Assembly: GCA_903827245.1 (NCBI GenBank)
Contig: CAIKHO010000074.1
Coordinates: 124,001 to 188,000 of the forward strand
Source of the DNA: an uncultured Opitutia bacterium
GTDB lineage: Bacteria > Verrucomicrobiota > Verrucomicrobiia > Opitutales > Opitutaceae
Reading direction: 5' to 3'
DNA length: 64,000 nt
Part shown: positions 1-9,347 of the stretch, piece after piece
Layout: each line of letters starts with the position of its first letter
How positions within the stretch are numbered: the stretch's first letter is position 1
Position numbers and translations under genes: made by a program
Notes under the pieces: model-generated
The model's database searches: none
Seen by the model: only the letters and a program-made list of their open reading frames with translations
What the model was told of the DNA's origin: nothing

Positions 1-2
1 CC

Positions 3-950
3 TTTCGCCTCTTGCTGGGCATCGGGGAATCCGTGGCTTATCCGTGCTACTCAAAGATCTTCGTGCAGCGGCTGGACGAACGGCAGCGGGGCGTCGCAAA
101 CGCGTTGATCGACGCGGGCTCGAAGTTCGGACCGGCGCTGGGCACGCTGGTCGGCGGACTGCTGGTGGCGCGGTACGGCTGGCGCTTTCTCTTCGTCGCC
201 CTGGGATTCGTCGGTCTGCTCTGGGTGCCGGCGTGGCTCAAGTGGATGCCCCGCGGCGACACCGCGGACACCGACGAGCGGCCTGAAACGCGGCCCGGGT
301 TCCGGGAGATTCTTCGCCACCGTTCCGTCCCCGCTACCTTCATCGGTCATTTTTGCGGCAACTATTTCTGGTATTTTCTCCTGACCTGGCTGCCGTACTA
401 CCTGGTCCACGAACGGCACTTTTCCCTCCAGACCATGGCGGTGATCGGCGCCGTGCCCCCGCTGCTCTCGGCCGGCGCCACGATCGTCGCAAGCTGGTTG
501 TCCTATCGCGCCCTGAAGGCGGGGGCCACGCCGACGCGCGTGCGCAAGACCTGTACCGTAACGGGCCTCACGCTGGCCACGGTGGTCGTCTTCGTGCCGA
601 TGGCGTCTGACACCACGACGGCGATGGCCGTGCTGATGTTCGCCAGCATCGCCTACGGGGTCTTCGCCTCGAGCCACTGGACCATCACCCAGACCATCGC
701 CGGTCCCCTCGCGGCGGGCCGCTGGTCCGGGCTGCAGAACTTCGTCGGCAACCTCTCCGGCATCGTGGCACCCGCCCTCACCGGATTCGCGGTCGACCGG
801 ACCGGAAACTTCCTGTGGGCCTTCGCCGCGGTCGGCTTCGTCACCCTGACCGGCGCCGCGGCCTATCTCTTCGGCCTCGGCCCCGTCGAGCCGGCAATCT
901 GGAACTCTTCGCCGCCGGGACCGAAAGAAAGCGCCCGGGACGAGCCATAA
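3..950 (+). CDS. MFS transporter, 3' part (5' end outside window)
   Basis: Inner-membrane secondary transporter of the major facilitator superfamily, probably of the anion:cation symporter (organic acid/sugar acid) type. The frame is open from the first bases, so the N-terminus is missing and the apparent TTG at position 12 is not the true start. Visible are the family-like 'LLGIGESVAYPCYSKIF' segment of an early helix, an 'R-G-ANALIDAGSKFGPALG' helix, a central charged loop (about residues 80-100), and five or six further hydrophobic helices. The C-terminus is short and polar. The substrate cannot be deduced. It ends well before a REP-like palindrome at 1099-1174. Confidence 0.85.
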   Translation, partial: FRLLLGIGESVAYPCYSKIFVQRLDERQRGVANALIDAGSKFGPALGTLVGGLLVARYGWRFLFVALGFVGLLWVPAWLKWMPRGDTADTDERPETRPGFREILRHRSVPATFIGHFCGNYFWYFLLTWLPYYLVHERHFSLQTMAVIGAVPPLLSAGATIVASWLSYRALKAGATPTRVRKTCTVTGLTLATVVVFVPMASDTTTAMAVLMFASIAYGVFASSHWTITQTIAGPLAAGRWSGLQNFVGNLSGIVAPALTGFAVDRTGNFLWAFAAVGFVTLTGAAAYLFGLGPVEPAIWNSSPPGPKESARDEP

Positions 951-1098
951 ACCTGGATTCGACCGTCGGATTTGAATCACGGAGACGCCAAGAGCACAGA
1001 ATGGAAATTTTAAGAAGCCAATCGGGACGGAGAGATTTTCACCTGCGGGGCGAAACGCGTTATCACCCGGTGGTAATGCATCAATTGACCGATGATTG

Positions 1099-1174
1099 AA
1101 TGTAGGAGCGGCTTTGTGCCGCGAGGGTTGGGCCTGCCGCGCGCTCCATCGCGGCATAAAGCCGCTCCTACATT
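1099..1174. repeat. REP-like inverted pair (GTAG-footed)
   Basis: Two copies of a short hairpin face each other. The left arm is 1099-1124 and the right arm 1149-1174; they match at nearly every position. Each copy starts with TGTAG followed by GAGCGGC...GCCGC, which can form its own small hairpin. A GTAG tetranucleotide next to a hairpin is the hallmark of REP sequences processed by RAYT transposases. The pair sits 12 bp beyond the waaA stop, so it may also help end transcription. Confidence 0.8.
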
Positions 1175-1186
1175 TTCAAGCAATCT

Positions 1187-2506
1187 TCAGTGAGACATGC
1201 CCGGGCTCAGCTTCGCCAGCTCCTCGCGGATGACGACCAGGGTGCGCGCCACGGCGCCTTGGTTGGCGCGGTGCCAGGCCTGCGCGGCCGCGGCCATGGT
1301 CGTGCGCCGGGATTCGTCCTGCAACAAAGCGACCGCGCTGGCGGCGAGCTCACCTGCATCGGGCACCGTCCGGGCCGCACCGCCGGCCACGAGATCCCGC
1401 GCGATCTGGCGGAAGTTGCCCATGCCAGTGCCGAACAAGATCGGCTTTTCCAGCGCCGCTGCTTCCACCGGGGTCTGGCCTTCGGTGTGTGGCGGCAGGC
1501 TCTTGCCCACAAACACGAGGTCGGCGAGCTGGGTCAGCTTGCGCAGCTCGCCGGTCGTGTCCGCCACGGCCACATCGACCGGGCCCGCCGCGTTCCCCTG
1601 CGAGCGGAAATGAAACGAATAGCCCGAGGTTTTCAGCCGCGCCTCGATCTCACCGCGGCGCTCCGCGTGGCGCGGCACGATCAGGATCGTCACCGCTAGC
1701 CCCGCCGCCCGGGCCTGCCGGAGCGTCCCGACCAGCGCCTCTTCCTCGCCCCGCCAGGTCGAGGAGCCCAGCAGGACCAGCCCGTCGCCGAGGCCGAGGT
1801 CGCGCCGGAGCTGCGCGCGCTCCGCCGGATCGAGCGGCGCGATCGTTACGTCGAGCTTGATGTTGCCCGTCACGGTGAGGCGCGCCGCCGGAAAACCCAG
1901 CTCGAGGAAACGGGCCTCGTCGGGCGCCGAGCAGGGCAGAAGTCGCGTGATGCCGCCCAGCAGGGGCCGGACGAGGAGCCGCATCCGCCCCAACCGGCGA
2001 AAGCTGCGGTCGGAAAGCCGGGCGTTGATGCACACCACCGGCACGCCGCGCACCCCCGCCTGGTGAATGTGCTCCGGCCAGCGTTCCCCCTCAGTGAGGA
2101 TGACCAGGTCGGGCGCGATGCGCCGCCAGGCCCGCGCCGAGCAGGGCCACCAGTCGAGTGGAAAATAGCCGATCTCGATCGTCTGTCCGGCGTAACGGTC
2201 CCGCGCCAGGCGATAGCCCGTGCTCGTGGTCGTCGTGAGATAGACCTCGACCGAACCCTCGCGCTTCAAGGCCTCAAGCACCGGGGCGATCGCCAGCATC
2301 TCGCCCACGCTCACCGCCTGCAGCCAGATCCGCCGCACCCCCGGGCGCTTGGGGGGCAGCCGCGGCACCGCGCCGAGCCGCTGGGTAAAATTTCCCCGGT
2401 AGCCGCCGCGCCGGCGCATGCGCCACAGGTAGCGCGGCGCCAGCACCACCAGCACGGGTAAAAACATCAGGCGATAAAACCAGAGCATCACGGCAAGGAG
2501 GCCCAT
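1187..2506 (-). CDS. waaA: 3-deoxy-D-manno-octulosonic acid (Kdo) transferase
   Basis: Adds Kdo residues to the lipid A precursor at the cytoplasmic face of the inner membrane. It begins with one membrane anchor (about residues 1-25), followed by a GT-B fold. Family landmarks are 'QAVSVGE' (catalytic Glu), 'ILTEGERWP' (family TEIWP), 'GSSTWRGEE', 'PRHAERR', and 'GELRKLTQLADLVFVGKS' followed by the E-G-Q-T-P-V-E motif. I prefer the ATG at 2506 (439 aa, close to the usual 425) because the anchor normally starts the protein. A GTG at 2569 would add 21 polar residues and leave only 12 bp to the divergent M16 gene. It indicates an LPS-bearing outer membrane. Confidence 0.9.
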   Translation of the reverse strand: MGLLAVMLWFYRLMFLPVLVVLAPRYLWRMRRRGGYRGNFTQRLGAVPRLPPKRPGVRRIWLQAVSVGEMLAIAPVLEALKREGSVEVYLTTTTSTGYRLARDRYAGQTIEIGYFPLDWWPCSARAWRRIAPDLVILTEGERWPEHIHQAGVRGVPVVCINARLSDRSFRRLGRMRLLVRPLLGGITRLLPCSAPDEARFLELGFPAARLTVTGNIKLDVTIAPLDPAERAQLRRDLGLGDGLVLLGSSTWRGEEEALVGTLRQARAAGLAVTILIVPRHAERRGEIEARLKTSGYSFHFRSQGNAAGPVDVAVADTTGELRKLTQLADLVFVGKSLPPHTEGQTPVEAAALEKPILFGTGMGNFRQIARDLVAGGAARTVPDAGELAASAVALLQDESRRTTMAAAAQAWHRANQGAVARTLVVIREELAKLSPGMSH

Positions 2507-2581
2507 CCAAAAGGCCCCGAACGGTTTTCCGAGCCTTTTATGCTTTTGCCGGGCCGCGCGCTCGCTCACGCTCGGCCCACC

Positions 2582-5404
2582 ATGATGAAGCTGCTCCGCC
2601 CCGCCCTTCTCGCCCTTGTCCTCCTGTGCCCCGGCCTGCGCGCCGCGTCCGCCCTCCCCTTCGCCCAGGAGGCGAGCGACCTCAAGCCCGACCCCGCCGC
2701 CCGCTTCGGCACGCTCCCCAACGGCCTGCGCTACGTCGTCCTACCCAACCATGAGCCCAAGAACCGCGCCTCGCTCCGCCTCCTGGTCCAGGCCGGCTCG
2801 CTCTTCGAGACCGAAAGCCAGCGCGGACTCGCCCATTACCTCGAGCACATGGCCTTCAACGGCAGCACGCACTACGCGCCCGACACCCTGGTGAAGTTTT
2901 TCCAGAACATGGGCATGAACTTCGGCGGCGATACCAACGCCTACACGTCCTTCGACCGCACGGTGTACATGCTCGAGCTGCCCGACACCAAGGACACGAC
3001 CCTCGCGGAGGGCCTGCAGGTCTTTGCCGACTACGCCGGCGGCCTGCTGCTGCTCGACAAGATGGTCGACAAGGAGCGCGGCATCATCCTCAGCGAGAAA
3101 CGCACCCGCGACTCCGTGGAGTACCGCACCTTCGAGGCCCAGTTCAACTTCGTCCTCGGCAGCACCCTCTTCCCGCACCGCATGCCGATCGGCCAGCAGG
3201 AGATTATCGAGAAGGCGGACCGGACGCCCTTCCTCGACTTCTACAACACCTGGTACCGCCCGGAGCGCATCGCGGTGATCGTCGTGGGTGACATCGACCC
3301 GGCGAACGTGGAAAAACTGATCACCACCGCGATGTCCGGCGTGACCGATCGCGCTCCTACCCGGCCCCTACCCGACTACGGCAAGGTGGCGGTGCCGACC
3401 GGCCTCCGCGTCGATTTCCACCCCGAACCAGAGGCGGCGGCCACCACGGTCTCCATCGAGACCGTCACACCCTACGCCCATGAGACCGACAACACGGCCA
3501 ACCGCCTGAAATACCTCCCGCGCGAACTTGCCACCGCCATGCTCGACCGCCGCCTCTCGATCCTCGCCAAGACGGAGAACGCCACGTTCACCGAGGGCCA
3601 CAACAACGTCGGCGAACAATACGACTTTTATCGCGAGGCCTCCATCGACCTGACGTGCAAGCCCGGGCAATGGTCCTCTGCGCTCGCCACCGCCGACCAG
3701 GAACTGCGGCGCGCGCTCGAATTCGGCTTCCAGCCCGCCGAGCTCAAGGAGGCCGTGGCCAACTACACCAACGGCCTGGAGCAGGCGGCCAAGACCGCGG
3801 CGACCCGGCACTCCAACCAACTGGCTGGCGAAATCCTCGACTCGCTCGCCGAGAACAACGTCTTCACCACCCCCGCCGACGACCTCGCCCTCTTCGCCCC
3901 CGCCCTCGCCAAGGTCACGCCCGAGGACTGCGCCACCGCGCTGCGCGCCGCCTGGGCCGCGCCACATCGCTACCTGCTGGTGGCCGGCAACGCCGCGATT
4001 CCCGGCGACGCCGTCGCGGCCATCACCTCGACCTACTCGACAGCGCACGCCGTGGCCGTGACGCCGCCGGAAAAGATCGCCGACTCCGCCTGGGCTTACA
4101 CCGATTTCGGGGCGCCCGGCGTCGTGAGCAAGCGCGAGCATATCGACGACCTCGACATCACCCTGGTCACGTTCGCCAATGGCGTCCGCCTCAACCTCAA
4201 GAAAACCGACTTCGAGGCCAACCGCATCCGCGTCAACGTGCGCGCCGGCACCGGCCAGCTTACCGAGCCGCGCAACCAGCCGGGCCTGGCGTTCTTCGCC
4301 AGCAACACCTTTTCCGCCGGCGGCCTCGGCAAGCACAGCACGGACGACCTCCAGACCCTGCTCGCGGGCCGGACCGTCGGCTTCGGCTTCCGCGCCGGCG
4401 TCGACGCGCTCTCCTTTGGCGCCACCACCAACCGCGAGGACCTGCTCCTCCAGCTCCAGTTGATCACGGCCTACATGACCGATCCCGGTTATCGCCCTGA
4501 GGCGCTCCGGCTCGCGCAAAAGGGCATCGACCAGCTCTACACCGGGATGGAGCACACCACCAATGGGCCGCTCCAGACCGAGGTGCCGCGCCTCCTGGCG
4601 GACGGCGACACGCGCTTCGGTCTCCCGCCGAAGGCCGTCACCCTCTCGCGCACGCTCGACGAAGTGAAGGCGTGGCTCGCGCCTCAGCTCGCCAGCGGCC
4701 CCGTCGAGATCGCGCTCGTGGGCGACCTCGACATCGACGCCACCATCGCCGCCGTGGCCCGGACCCTCGGGTCCTTGCCGTCGCGGACCGCCCGCCCAGC
4801 GCTCACTGCGGAACGCCAGGTCAGCTTTCCCGCCAAGGCCTTCACCAAGGACTATGCCGTGCCGACCGAGATCCCGAAGGGCGTGATCGCGATCTACTGG
4901 CCGACAACCGATGCCAACGAGATTCACCGCACCCGACGCCTGACCCTGCTCGGCGAAGTGCTGAGCGACCGGCTCCGCGTGAAGGTGCGCGAGGAACTCG
5001 GCGGCGCCTACAGTCCTGGGGCCGGCAGCCTGCCGAGCGACACCTACACGAACTACGGCTACATGCTGGCCAACGTGACGGTTGACCCGGCCAAGGCCGC
5101 GCAGATTGCCGACGTGGTGGTCGCGGTCGCCACGGACCTCTACAAGAACGGGGTCACCGCCGACGAACTGCAGCGCGCCAAGCAGCCCGTCCTCACGAGC
5201 CTGCGGGAAAGCGCCCGGACCAACGCCTACTGGATCGGCAGCGTGCTGGGCAAGGCCCAGGAAAAGCCCGAGGTCCTCGACTGGTGCCGCTCCCGCTACA
5301 ACGATTTCGAGGCGATCACCAAGGCCGACCTCGACGCCCTCGCCCAGACCTACCTCACGCCCGACCGGGCGTTCCGCGTAATCGTGCTCCCGGAAAAGAA
5401 GTAG
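2582..5404 (+). CDS. M16 (insulinase/pitrilysin) family zinc peptidase, 940 aa
   Basis: Predicted periplasmic metallopeptidase. An N-terminal hydrophobic signal (residues 3-25) is followed by an M16 domain with the inverted zinc motif H85-Y-L-E88-H89 and the third ligand at about E165 in 'KERGIILSE'. Two further M16C domains and a second, inactive M16 half follow; the C-terminal half carries the family segment 'REELGGAYSPGAGS' near residue 805. The length fits PqqL/YmxG-type two-half enzymes. The first in-frame ATG lies at 2540 inside the waaA leader; I chose ATG 2582 because the signal peptide starts there. The next gene is a paralogue 51 bp downstream in the same direction. Substrate unknown. 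Confidence 0.9.
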   Translation: MMKLLRPALLALVLLCPGLRAASALPFAQEASDLKPDPAARFGTLPNGLRYVVLPNHEPKNRASLRLLVQAGSLFETESQRGLAHYLEHMAFNGSTHYAPDTLVKFFQNMGMNFGGDTNAYTSFDRTVYMLELPDTKDTTLAEGLQVFADYAGGLLLLDKMVDKERGIILSEKRTRDSVEYRTFEAQFNFVLGSTLFPHRMPIGQQEIIEKADRTPFLDFYNTWYRPERIAVIVVGDIDPANVEKLITTAMSGVTDRAPTRPLPDYGKVAVPTGLRVDFHPEPEAAATTVSIETVTPYAHETDNTANRLKYLPRELATAMLDRRLSILAKTENATFTEGHNNVGEQYDFYREASIDLTCKPGQWSSALATADQELRRALEFGFQPAELKEAVANYTNGLEQAAKTAATRHSNQLAGEILDSLAENNVFTTPADDLALFAPALAKVTPEDCATALRAAWAAPHRYLLVAGNAAIPGDAVAAITSTYSTAHAVAVTPPEKIADSAWAYTDFGAPGVVSKREHIDDLDITLVTFANGVRLNLKKTDFEANRIRVNVRAGTGQLTEPRNQPGLAFFASNTFSAGGLGKHSTDDLQTLLAGRTVGFGFRAGVDALSFGATTNREDLLLQLQLITAYMTDPGYRPEALRLAQKGIDQLYTGMEHTTNGPLQTEVPRLLADGDTRFGLPPKAVTLSRTLDEVKAWLAPQLASGPVEIALVGDLDIDATIAAVARTLGSLPSRTARPALTAERQVSFPAKAFTKDYAVPTEIPKGVIAIYWPTTDANEIHRTRRLTLLGEVLSDRLRVKVREELGGAYSPGAGSLPSDTYTNYGYMLANVTVDPAKAAQIADVVVAVATDLYKNGVTADELQRAKQPVLTSLRESARTNAYWIGSVLGKAQEKPEVLDWCRSRYNDFEAITKADLDALAQTYLTPDRAFRVIVLPEKK

Positions 5405-5455
5405 GCAGCGTATTCTTGCGCTTGCCTCGCCCAAGGGGCTTTGCCGCGATAGGGA

Positions 5456-8400
5456 ATGGTGCGCCGCTGGTGTGTTACCTTTCTGGGCTGGTTGGCGATC
5501 TGCCTGAGCGCGAGCGCGTCGTCTTGGTCCGCCGTCACCAGCGACTTGCCTCCCGATCCCGCCGTGCGCTGGGGCGCCCTGCCCAACGGCCTGCGTTATG
5601 CCATCCTTCCCAACCCGGTGCCCAAGGGGCGCGTGTCCCTGCGGCTGCTGGTGTCGGCGGGCTCCTTGCACGAGCGCGATGACGAACGCGGCCTCGCCCA
5701 CTTCATCGAGCACATGGCGTTTCGCAGCACCAAGGCCTACCCGCGCGGATCGCTGGTGCCGAGCCTGGAGCACTCCGGCATCGCGCTCGGGCCGGACAAC
5801 ACCGCCTTCACGACCTACAACTACACCATCTATCATCTCGAGCTGCCCAACTCACTCGAGCCCACGCTCCGGCTCGGGCTGGGCGTGTTCCGCGAGTACG
5901 CCGACGGCATCACGTTCGAGCCCGACCTGATCATCCTGGAGCGCGGGGTGATCCTCAGCGAAAAGGCCACGCGCAACACCCCCGACCTCCGGATCGGCCA
6001 GGCCAACCAGGCATTGCTCTGGCCCGCCATGCGCGAGCTGCAGCGCGCACCCATCGGCACCGATGAGATGGTGAAAAACTTCACCCGCGACCGGTTTGTC
6101 GGGTTCTATAACGCGTGGTACCGCCCGGAGCGGATGGCGGTGATCGTCACCGGGGATGTCCCGCCGGACAGCGCCGCCCGCCTGATCGCGGATATCTTCG
6201 GCTCCCTCCAGCCGCGCGCCCCCGCCCGCGAGGAGCCCGCCGACCTCGTCACGCACGAGGCCTCGCCCCCCAATGTGGCCGTCGTCCGTGACCCGGGCTG
6301 GACCGGCGTCACGCTGACGTTCGAGCATCCCTTCACCCTGCCGGACGGCAACGACACCCACGACCGCCGCGTGGCCGCGCTGCATCGCGAGCTGGCCTTC
6401 GCCATGTTCCAGAAACGGCTGGAGCACGCCACGCACGAGGCCGTGGGCAACTACGTGGCGCCCGCGGCCGCGGTGACGAGTTCCCAGCCGCCCTGGCTGC
6501 TCAGCTCGATTACCGTCTCGGGCAACTCCAACAACTGGCAGCCGCTCGCCGCCGAGATCGAGCAGCAGCACCGGCGAGCCTTTGTGCACGGGTTCATCGG
6601 GGAGGAATTGCGCGTGGCCAAGGCCCAATTCGCCGCCGCCTACGAGAACGCCGTCCGCACGGCCGGCACCCGCGCGTCGCCGTTCCTCGCCGAGCAGCTC
6701 GCCGGTGTCATGCTTTACGGCGGCACGTTTGCCACCCCTGCCGCCCTGCAAGCGGATCTCGCGGGGGACCTGGCCGACGCCACCACGGACGAATGCCTCG
6801 CCGCGTTTCGCGAGGCATGGAGCGCGTCCGCGCCGCACGTTTTCCTCGCCGTGAATCCGCAGGCCCGGATCGCCCGGACCGACGTGGCCAACGTCCTGAA
6901 CCAAAGCCGCAATGTCGAGGTGCACCCGCCCGAGGAAAAGGCTCCGGTCACCTTTGCCTACACGGATTTCGGCGCGGCGGGCGCCCTGGCGCACAGCGAG
7001 CACCTCGATGACCTGGACATTCAGCTGGCCCGGTTCGACAATGGCGTGCGGCTGAATTTCAAGCCGACGACCTACGAGGCCGGCAACATCGACATCTGCG
7101 TGCGGGTCGGAAGCGGCCGGCTGGTCCAGCCCAAGGGATTCTCCGGGATCGATCTCTTCGCCAACTCGGCCCTGATGAGCGGGGGCCTGCACCGGCACAC
7201 CGTCGAAGACCTCAACGCCCTCTTCGCCGGGCGTAATTTCAACGTTACGTTCAACGTGGTCGATGACGCCTTTATTTTTTCCGCGCGTTGCTCCTCCCGC
7301 GACCTCCTCCTTTGCCTCCAGGTCATCACGGCCTACCTGACCGATGCAGCCTACGATCCAGGGATGATCCGCGATGTGCGCGCCTCGCTGGCCTCGATCT
7401 ACACGTCACTCGCAAACACCCCCGCCGGACCGATCCAGGCCAAGGCGGAGTTTGTGGTCACCGGGGGCGACCGCCGTTTCGGCCTGCCGGACGAGAACGA
7501 CCTCCTTTCCCGTGATTTTGCGGAGCTGCACCAGTGGCTGGAGCCACAGTTCCAGCATGGCCCCATCGAGCTGGGCATCGTCGGCGACGTAAAGTGGGAC
7601 GAGGTGCTGGCGGCGACCAGCCGCACGCTCGGCGCCCTGCCGGCACGCGACGTGCCAGCCGCATCGAGCCCCGTTCCCGGCGTGCAGTTCGCCAAGCTGC
7701 GCAGCGCCCTCACCTACACCACCAGCAGTGCGCTCACCCAGTCGTCGCTGGCCTTTTACTGGCCCGCGCCCGATGTGACCGATGCGCATCAGGAGCGCCG
7801 TTGCACCCTGCTCGCCGCCGTCCTGGCCGAGCGCGTGCGCGAACGGCTGCGCGAGGAACTCGGCGCCACTTACACGCCGTCGGCGGATTTTGTGCGGCGT
7901 GACGCCTTTCCCGGCCTCAGCTATTTTGCCATCGCGGCCGATGTCAGTCCCGCCGTCACCAACCAAGCCGCCCAGATCGTGGCCCAGGAGATCTCCAAGC
8001 TGCGGACCAAGGGCGTCGACGAGGACACCTTCGTCCGCGTCCGCCAGCCGCTCCTGCGCGCCCGCGAGGACGACGTGCGCACCAACGCCTATTGGCTATA
8101 CACGGTGATCAGCGACGCCCAGCAGCACCCGGCGCGCATCGCAGCCGCGCGGGACCGCCTCGCGGACTACTCGGCTGTCACGCGGGCCGAGATCGACGCG
8201 CTGCTGAAACGCTATTTCACCGCGGACAATGTCTTCCTCTTTTCCACGCATCCTTCCACCGGGGCTGCTGGACAACTTGTGGTGGGGCCGCCGCTAAAGC
8301 AGGCCGCGCCGCTGGCCGGGAATGCGGTCCCGCGGCCCATCCGTCAGAATTACCCGCAATACCCGGTGGCGCTACGAGCCAAAGGAATCAAGGGCACGGT

Positions 8401-8596
8401 CACCGTCGAATTTCTCGTCGGGGCCGACGGCCGGGTTTCCGGCGCCAAGGCCATCAAGTCGCCCGATCCGGCGCTGTCCAAGGCGGCGGAGGACGCCGTG
8501 ATGACCTGGGAGTTTGTCCCGGCCGTGAAGGACGGGAAAAAAACCGGCGCCCTTTTGCGGGTCGATTTGGTCTTCGATCTCAACGCCAAGAAATAG
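5456..8596 (+). CDS. M16 family zinc peptidase fused to a C-terminal TonB domain, 1046 aa
   Basis: Paralogue of the preceding M16 gene. A signal peptide covers residues 1-26. The zinc site is H82-F-I-E85-H86 with the third ligand at E162 ('LERGVILSE'). Two peptidase halves run to about residue 945. Residues 957-1046 form a TonB C-terminal domain: a 'RQNYPQYPVALRAKGIKGT' start, the 'G-T-V-T-V-E-F-L-V-G-A-D-G-R-V' strand pair, and a final 'TWEFVPAVKDGKKTGA' segment. This domain normally ends TonB or receptor-partner proteins. Tandem order and shared start architecture suggest an operon with the upstream gene. The fusion suggests a periplasmic peptidase that touches the TonB box or cell wall; this role is inference. 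Confidence 0.9.
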   Translation: MVRRWCVTFLGWLAICLSASASSWSAVTSDLPPDPAVRWGALPNGLRYAILPNPVPKGRVSLRLLVSAGSLHERDDERGLAHFIEHMAFRSTKAYPRGSLVPSLEHSGIALGPDNTAFTTYNYTIYHLELPNSLEPTLRLGLGVFREYADGITFEPDLIILERGVILSEKATRNTPDLRIGQANQALLWPAMRELQRAPIGTDEMVKNFTRDRFVGFYNAWYRPERMAVIVTGDVPPDSAARLIADIFGSLQPRAPAREEPADLVTHEASPPNVAVVRDPGWTGVTLTFEHPFTLPDGNDTHDRRVAALHRELAFAMFQKRLEHATHEAVGNYVAPAAAVTSSQPPWLLSSITVSGNSNNWQPLAAEIEQQHRRAFVHGFIGEELRVAKAQFAAAYENAVRTAGTRASPFLAEQLAGVMLYGGTFATPAALQADLAGDLADATTDECLAAFREAWSASAPHVFLAVNPQARIARTDVANVLNQSRNVEVHPPEEKAPVTFAYTDFGAAGALAHSEHLDDLDIQLARFDNGVRLNFKPTTYEAGNIDICVRVGSGRLVQPKGFSGIDLFANSALMSGGLHRHTVEDLNALFAGRNFNVTFNVVDDAFIFSARCSSRDLLLCLQVITAYLTDAAYDPGMIRDVRASLASIYTSLANTPAGPIQAKAEFVVTGGDRRFGLPDENDLLSRDFAELHQWLEPQFQHGPIELGIVGDVKWDEVLAATSRTLGALPARDVPAASSPVPGVQFAKLRSALTYTTSSALTQSSLAFYWPAPDVTDAHQERRCTLLAAVLAERVRERLREELGATYTPSADFVRRDAFPGLSYFAIAADVSPAVTNQAAQIVAQEISKLRTKGVDEDTFVRVRQPLLRAREDDVRTNAYWLYTVISDAQQHPARIAAARDRLADYSAVTRAEIDALLKRYFTADNVFLFSTHPSTGAAGQLVVGPPLKQAAPLAGNAVPRPIRQNYPQYPVALRAKGIKGTVTVEFLVGADGRVSGAKAIKSPDPALSKAAEDAVMTWEFVPAVKDGKKTGALLRVDLVFDLNAKK

Positions 8597-8638
8597 ATTC
8601 CAAGCAGGGAATTTTGGAGGAGCGGCCGCAGGACGGTT

Positions 8639-8995
8639 TTAATTTTTCGATTGCAGGCGTTGCAGAATCAGCTCCCGCAGCGGCGCCTCGATCTGGCCGC
8701 CGTTCTCCCGGAAAAGCGCCGTCAACTCCGCCCAGGGTGCCGCGCCGTCGGGCCGGAGGACCGGCGTCTCGTTCTTGAAGGGGGTCGTGTCGCCGGTGTC
8801 GACGCGGTCGTAGGCAAAACCGACGGCGGGCCGCCAGGTCAGGGCGTGCTTGCCATCGGGCCGGTCGTGGCAGAGTTGGAATCCTACCACCTCGTCCGAG
8901 GAACCGTACCAGACAATCAGCTCCAGCCCCTCGGCCTCAAACCAGCGGCGCCGGCTCCCCTGCTCCTGCTTGACGTTGCGGTTCTCGATCAGCAC
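8639..8995 (-). CDS. Conserved hypothetical protein, 118 aa
   Basis: Small soluble protein with no function I can name. Visible are a basic start, 'RRRWFEAEGLELIVWY', 'GFQLCHDRPDGKHALTWRP', and a polar C-terminus ending in a predicted helix ('LRELILQRLQ'). Only a GTG (8995) is available as a start. An in-frame stop lies a little upstream, and between them there is no ATG. The 5' side abuts a nested repeat block, so the N-terminus may have been trimmed by repeat insertion. Converges with the M16-TonB gene, 42 bp away. Confidence 0.6.
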   Translation of the reverse strand: MLIENRNVKQEQGSRRRWFEAEGLELIVWYGSSDEVVGFQLCHDRPDGKHALTWRPAVGFAYDRVDTGDTTPFKNETPVLRPDGAAPWAELTALFRENGGQIEAPLRELILQRLQSKN

Positions 8996-9112
8996 CCCGC
9001 CAGCGTGCGGGAGAACGGCCCCGCTTCAAGCCGCGGAATCCCTGAATGTTTCGCGCAGAGGAGCAGGGACGCAAAGCGGCAAGGGATCGCAGAATCCCAA
9101 TGGCCATTGGTT

Positions 9113-9244
9113 TTAGCCGGAACGATGCAATTGAACCGCAGCGATCGATGTAGCGGCCGAGGTAACGAGGCTGGGTTTGGTGACTCACCTCAAACCAGCC
9201 TCCTCACGTCGGCTACTACAGGCGACTGCATCGTTCCGGCTTAG
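9113..9244. mobile_element. MITE-like palindromic insertion flanked by TTAG
   Basis: A segment of about 124 bp (9117-9240) has terminal inverted repeats of 13 or more bases (AGCCGGAACGATGCA and its complement). It interrupts a sequence that exists uninterrupted at 51884-51922: the left flank CCATTGGTTTTAG and the right flank starting ACCCATGTCTCGC are contiguous there. The TTAG at 9113-9116 is repeated at 9241-9244, as expected for a short target duplication. No transposase is encoded, so mobility would depend on a protein elsewhere. Confidence 0.55.
9149..9219. repeat. REP-like inverted pair inside the MITE-like element
   Basis: The left copy starts TGTAGCGGCCGAGG (9149) and the right copy, on the other strand, starts TGTAGTAGCCGACG (9220 backwards). 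Both continue into GAGGCTGG(G)TTTG. The GTAG foot matches the other REP-like pairs in this window. Confidence 0.6.
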
Positions 9245-9347
9245 ACCCATGTCTCGCCAGGTGGCCGCCGATAACTGAAGCAGCCTCCTTCCGGCTCGGC
9301 GCCTCTGCGCGAAACCTTTGCTCAAATTGCGGACCCGTACGGGCCCG

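Larger units (their letters stand above)
9049..9314. repeat. Outer palindromic repeat, 'CGCAGAGGCGC' family
   Basis: Arms TTTCGCGCAGAGG (9049-) and the complement GCGCCTCTGCGCGAAA (9299-9314). A second copy with the same arms lies at 51576-51738. It has no coding potential and belongs to a dispersed intergenic family. Confidence 0.7.
8996..9347. other. 352-bp gene-free region filled with nested palindromes
   Basis: No coding signal. It contains three palindromes one inside another. The outer arms are at 9049-9062 and 9299-9314, the middle arms at 9115-9129 and 9227-9241, and the inner REP-like pair lies between 9149 and 9219. Each layer has relatives elsewhere in the window. Confidence 0.8.

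Noticed and set aside
3368-5836. Very long open frame on the minus strand opposite the first M16 gene
   Set aside because: High GC and strong codon bias of the real gene open the opposite frame; its product is low-complexity (Gly/Arg/Glu-rich) with no family motif.
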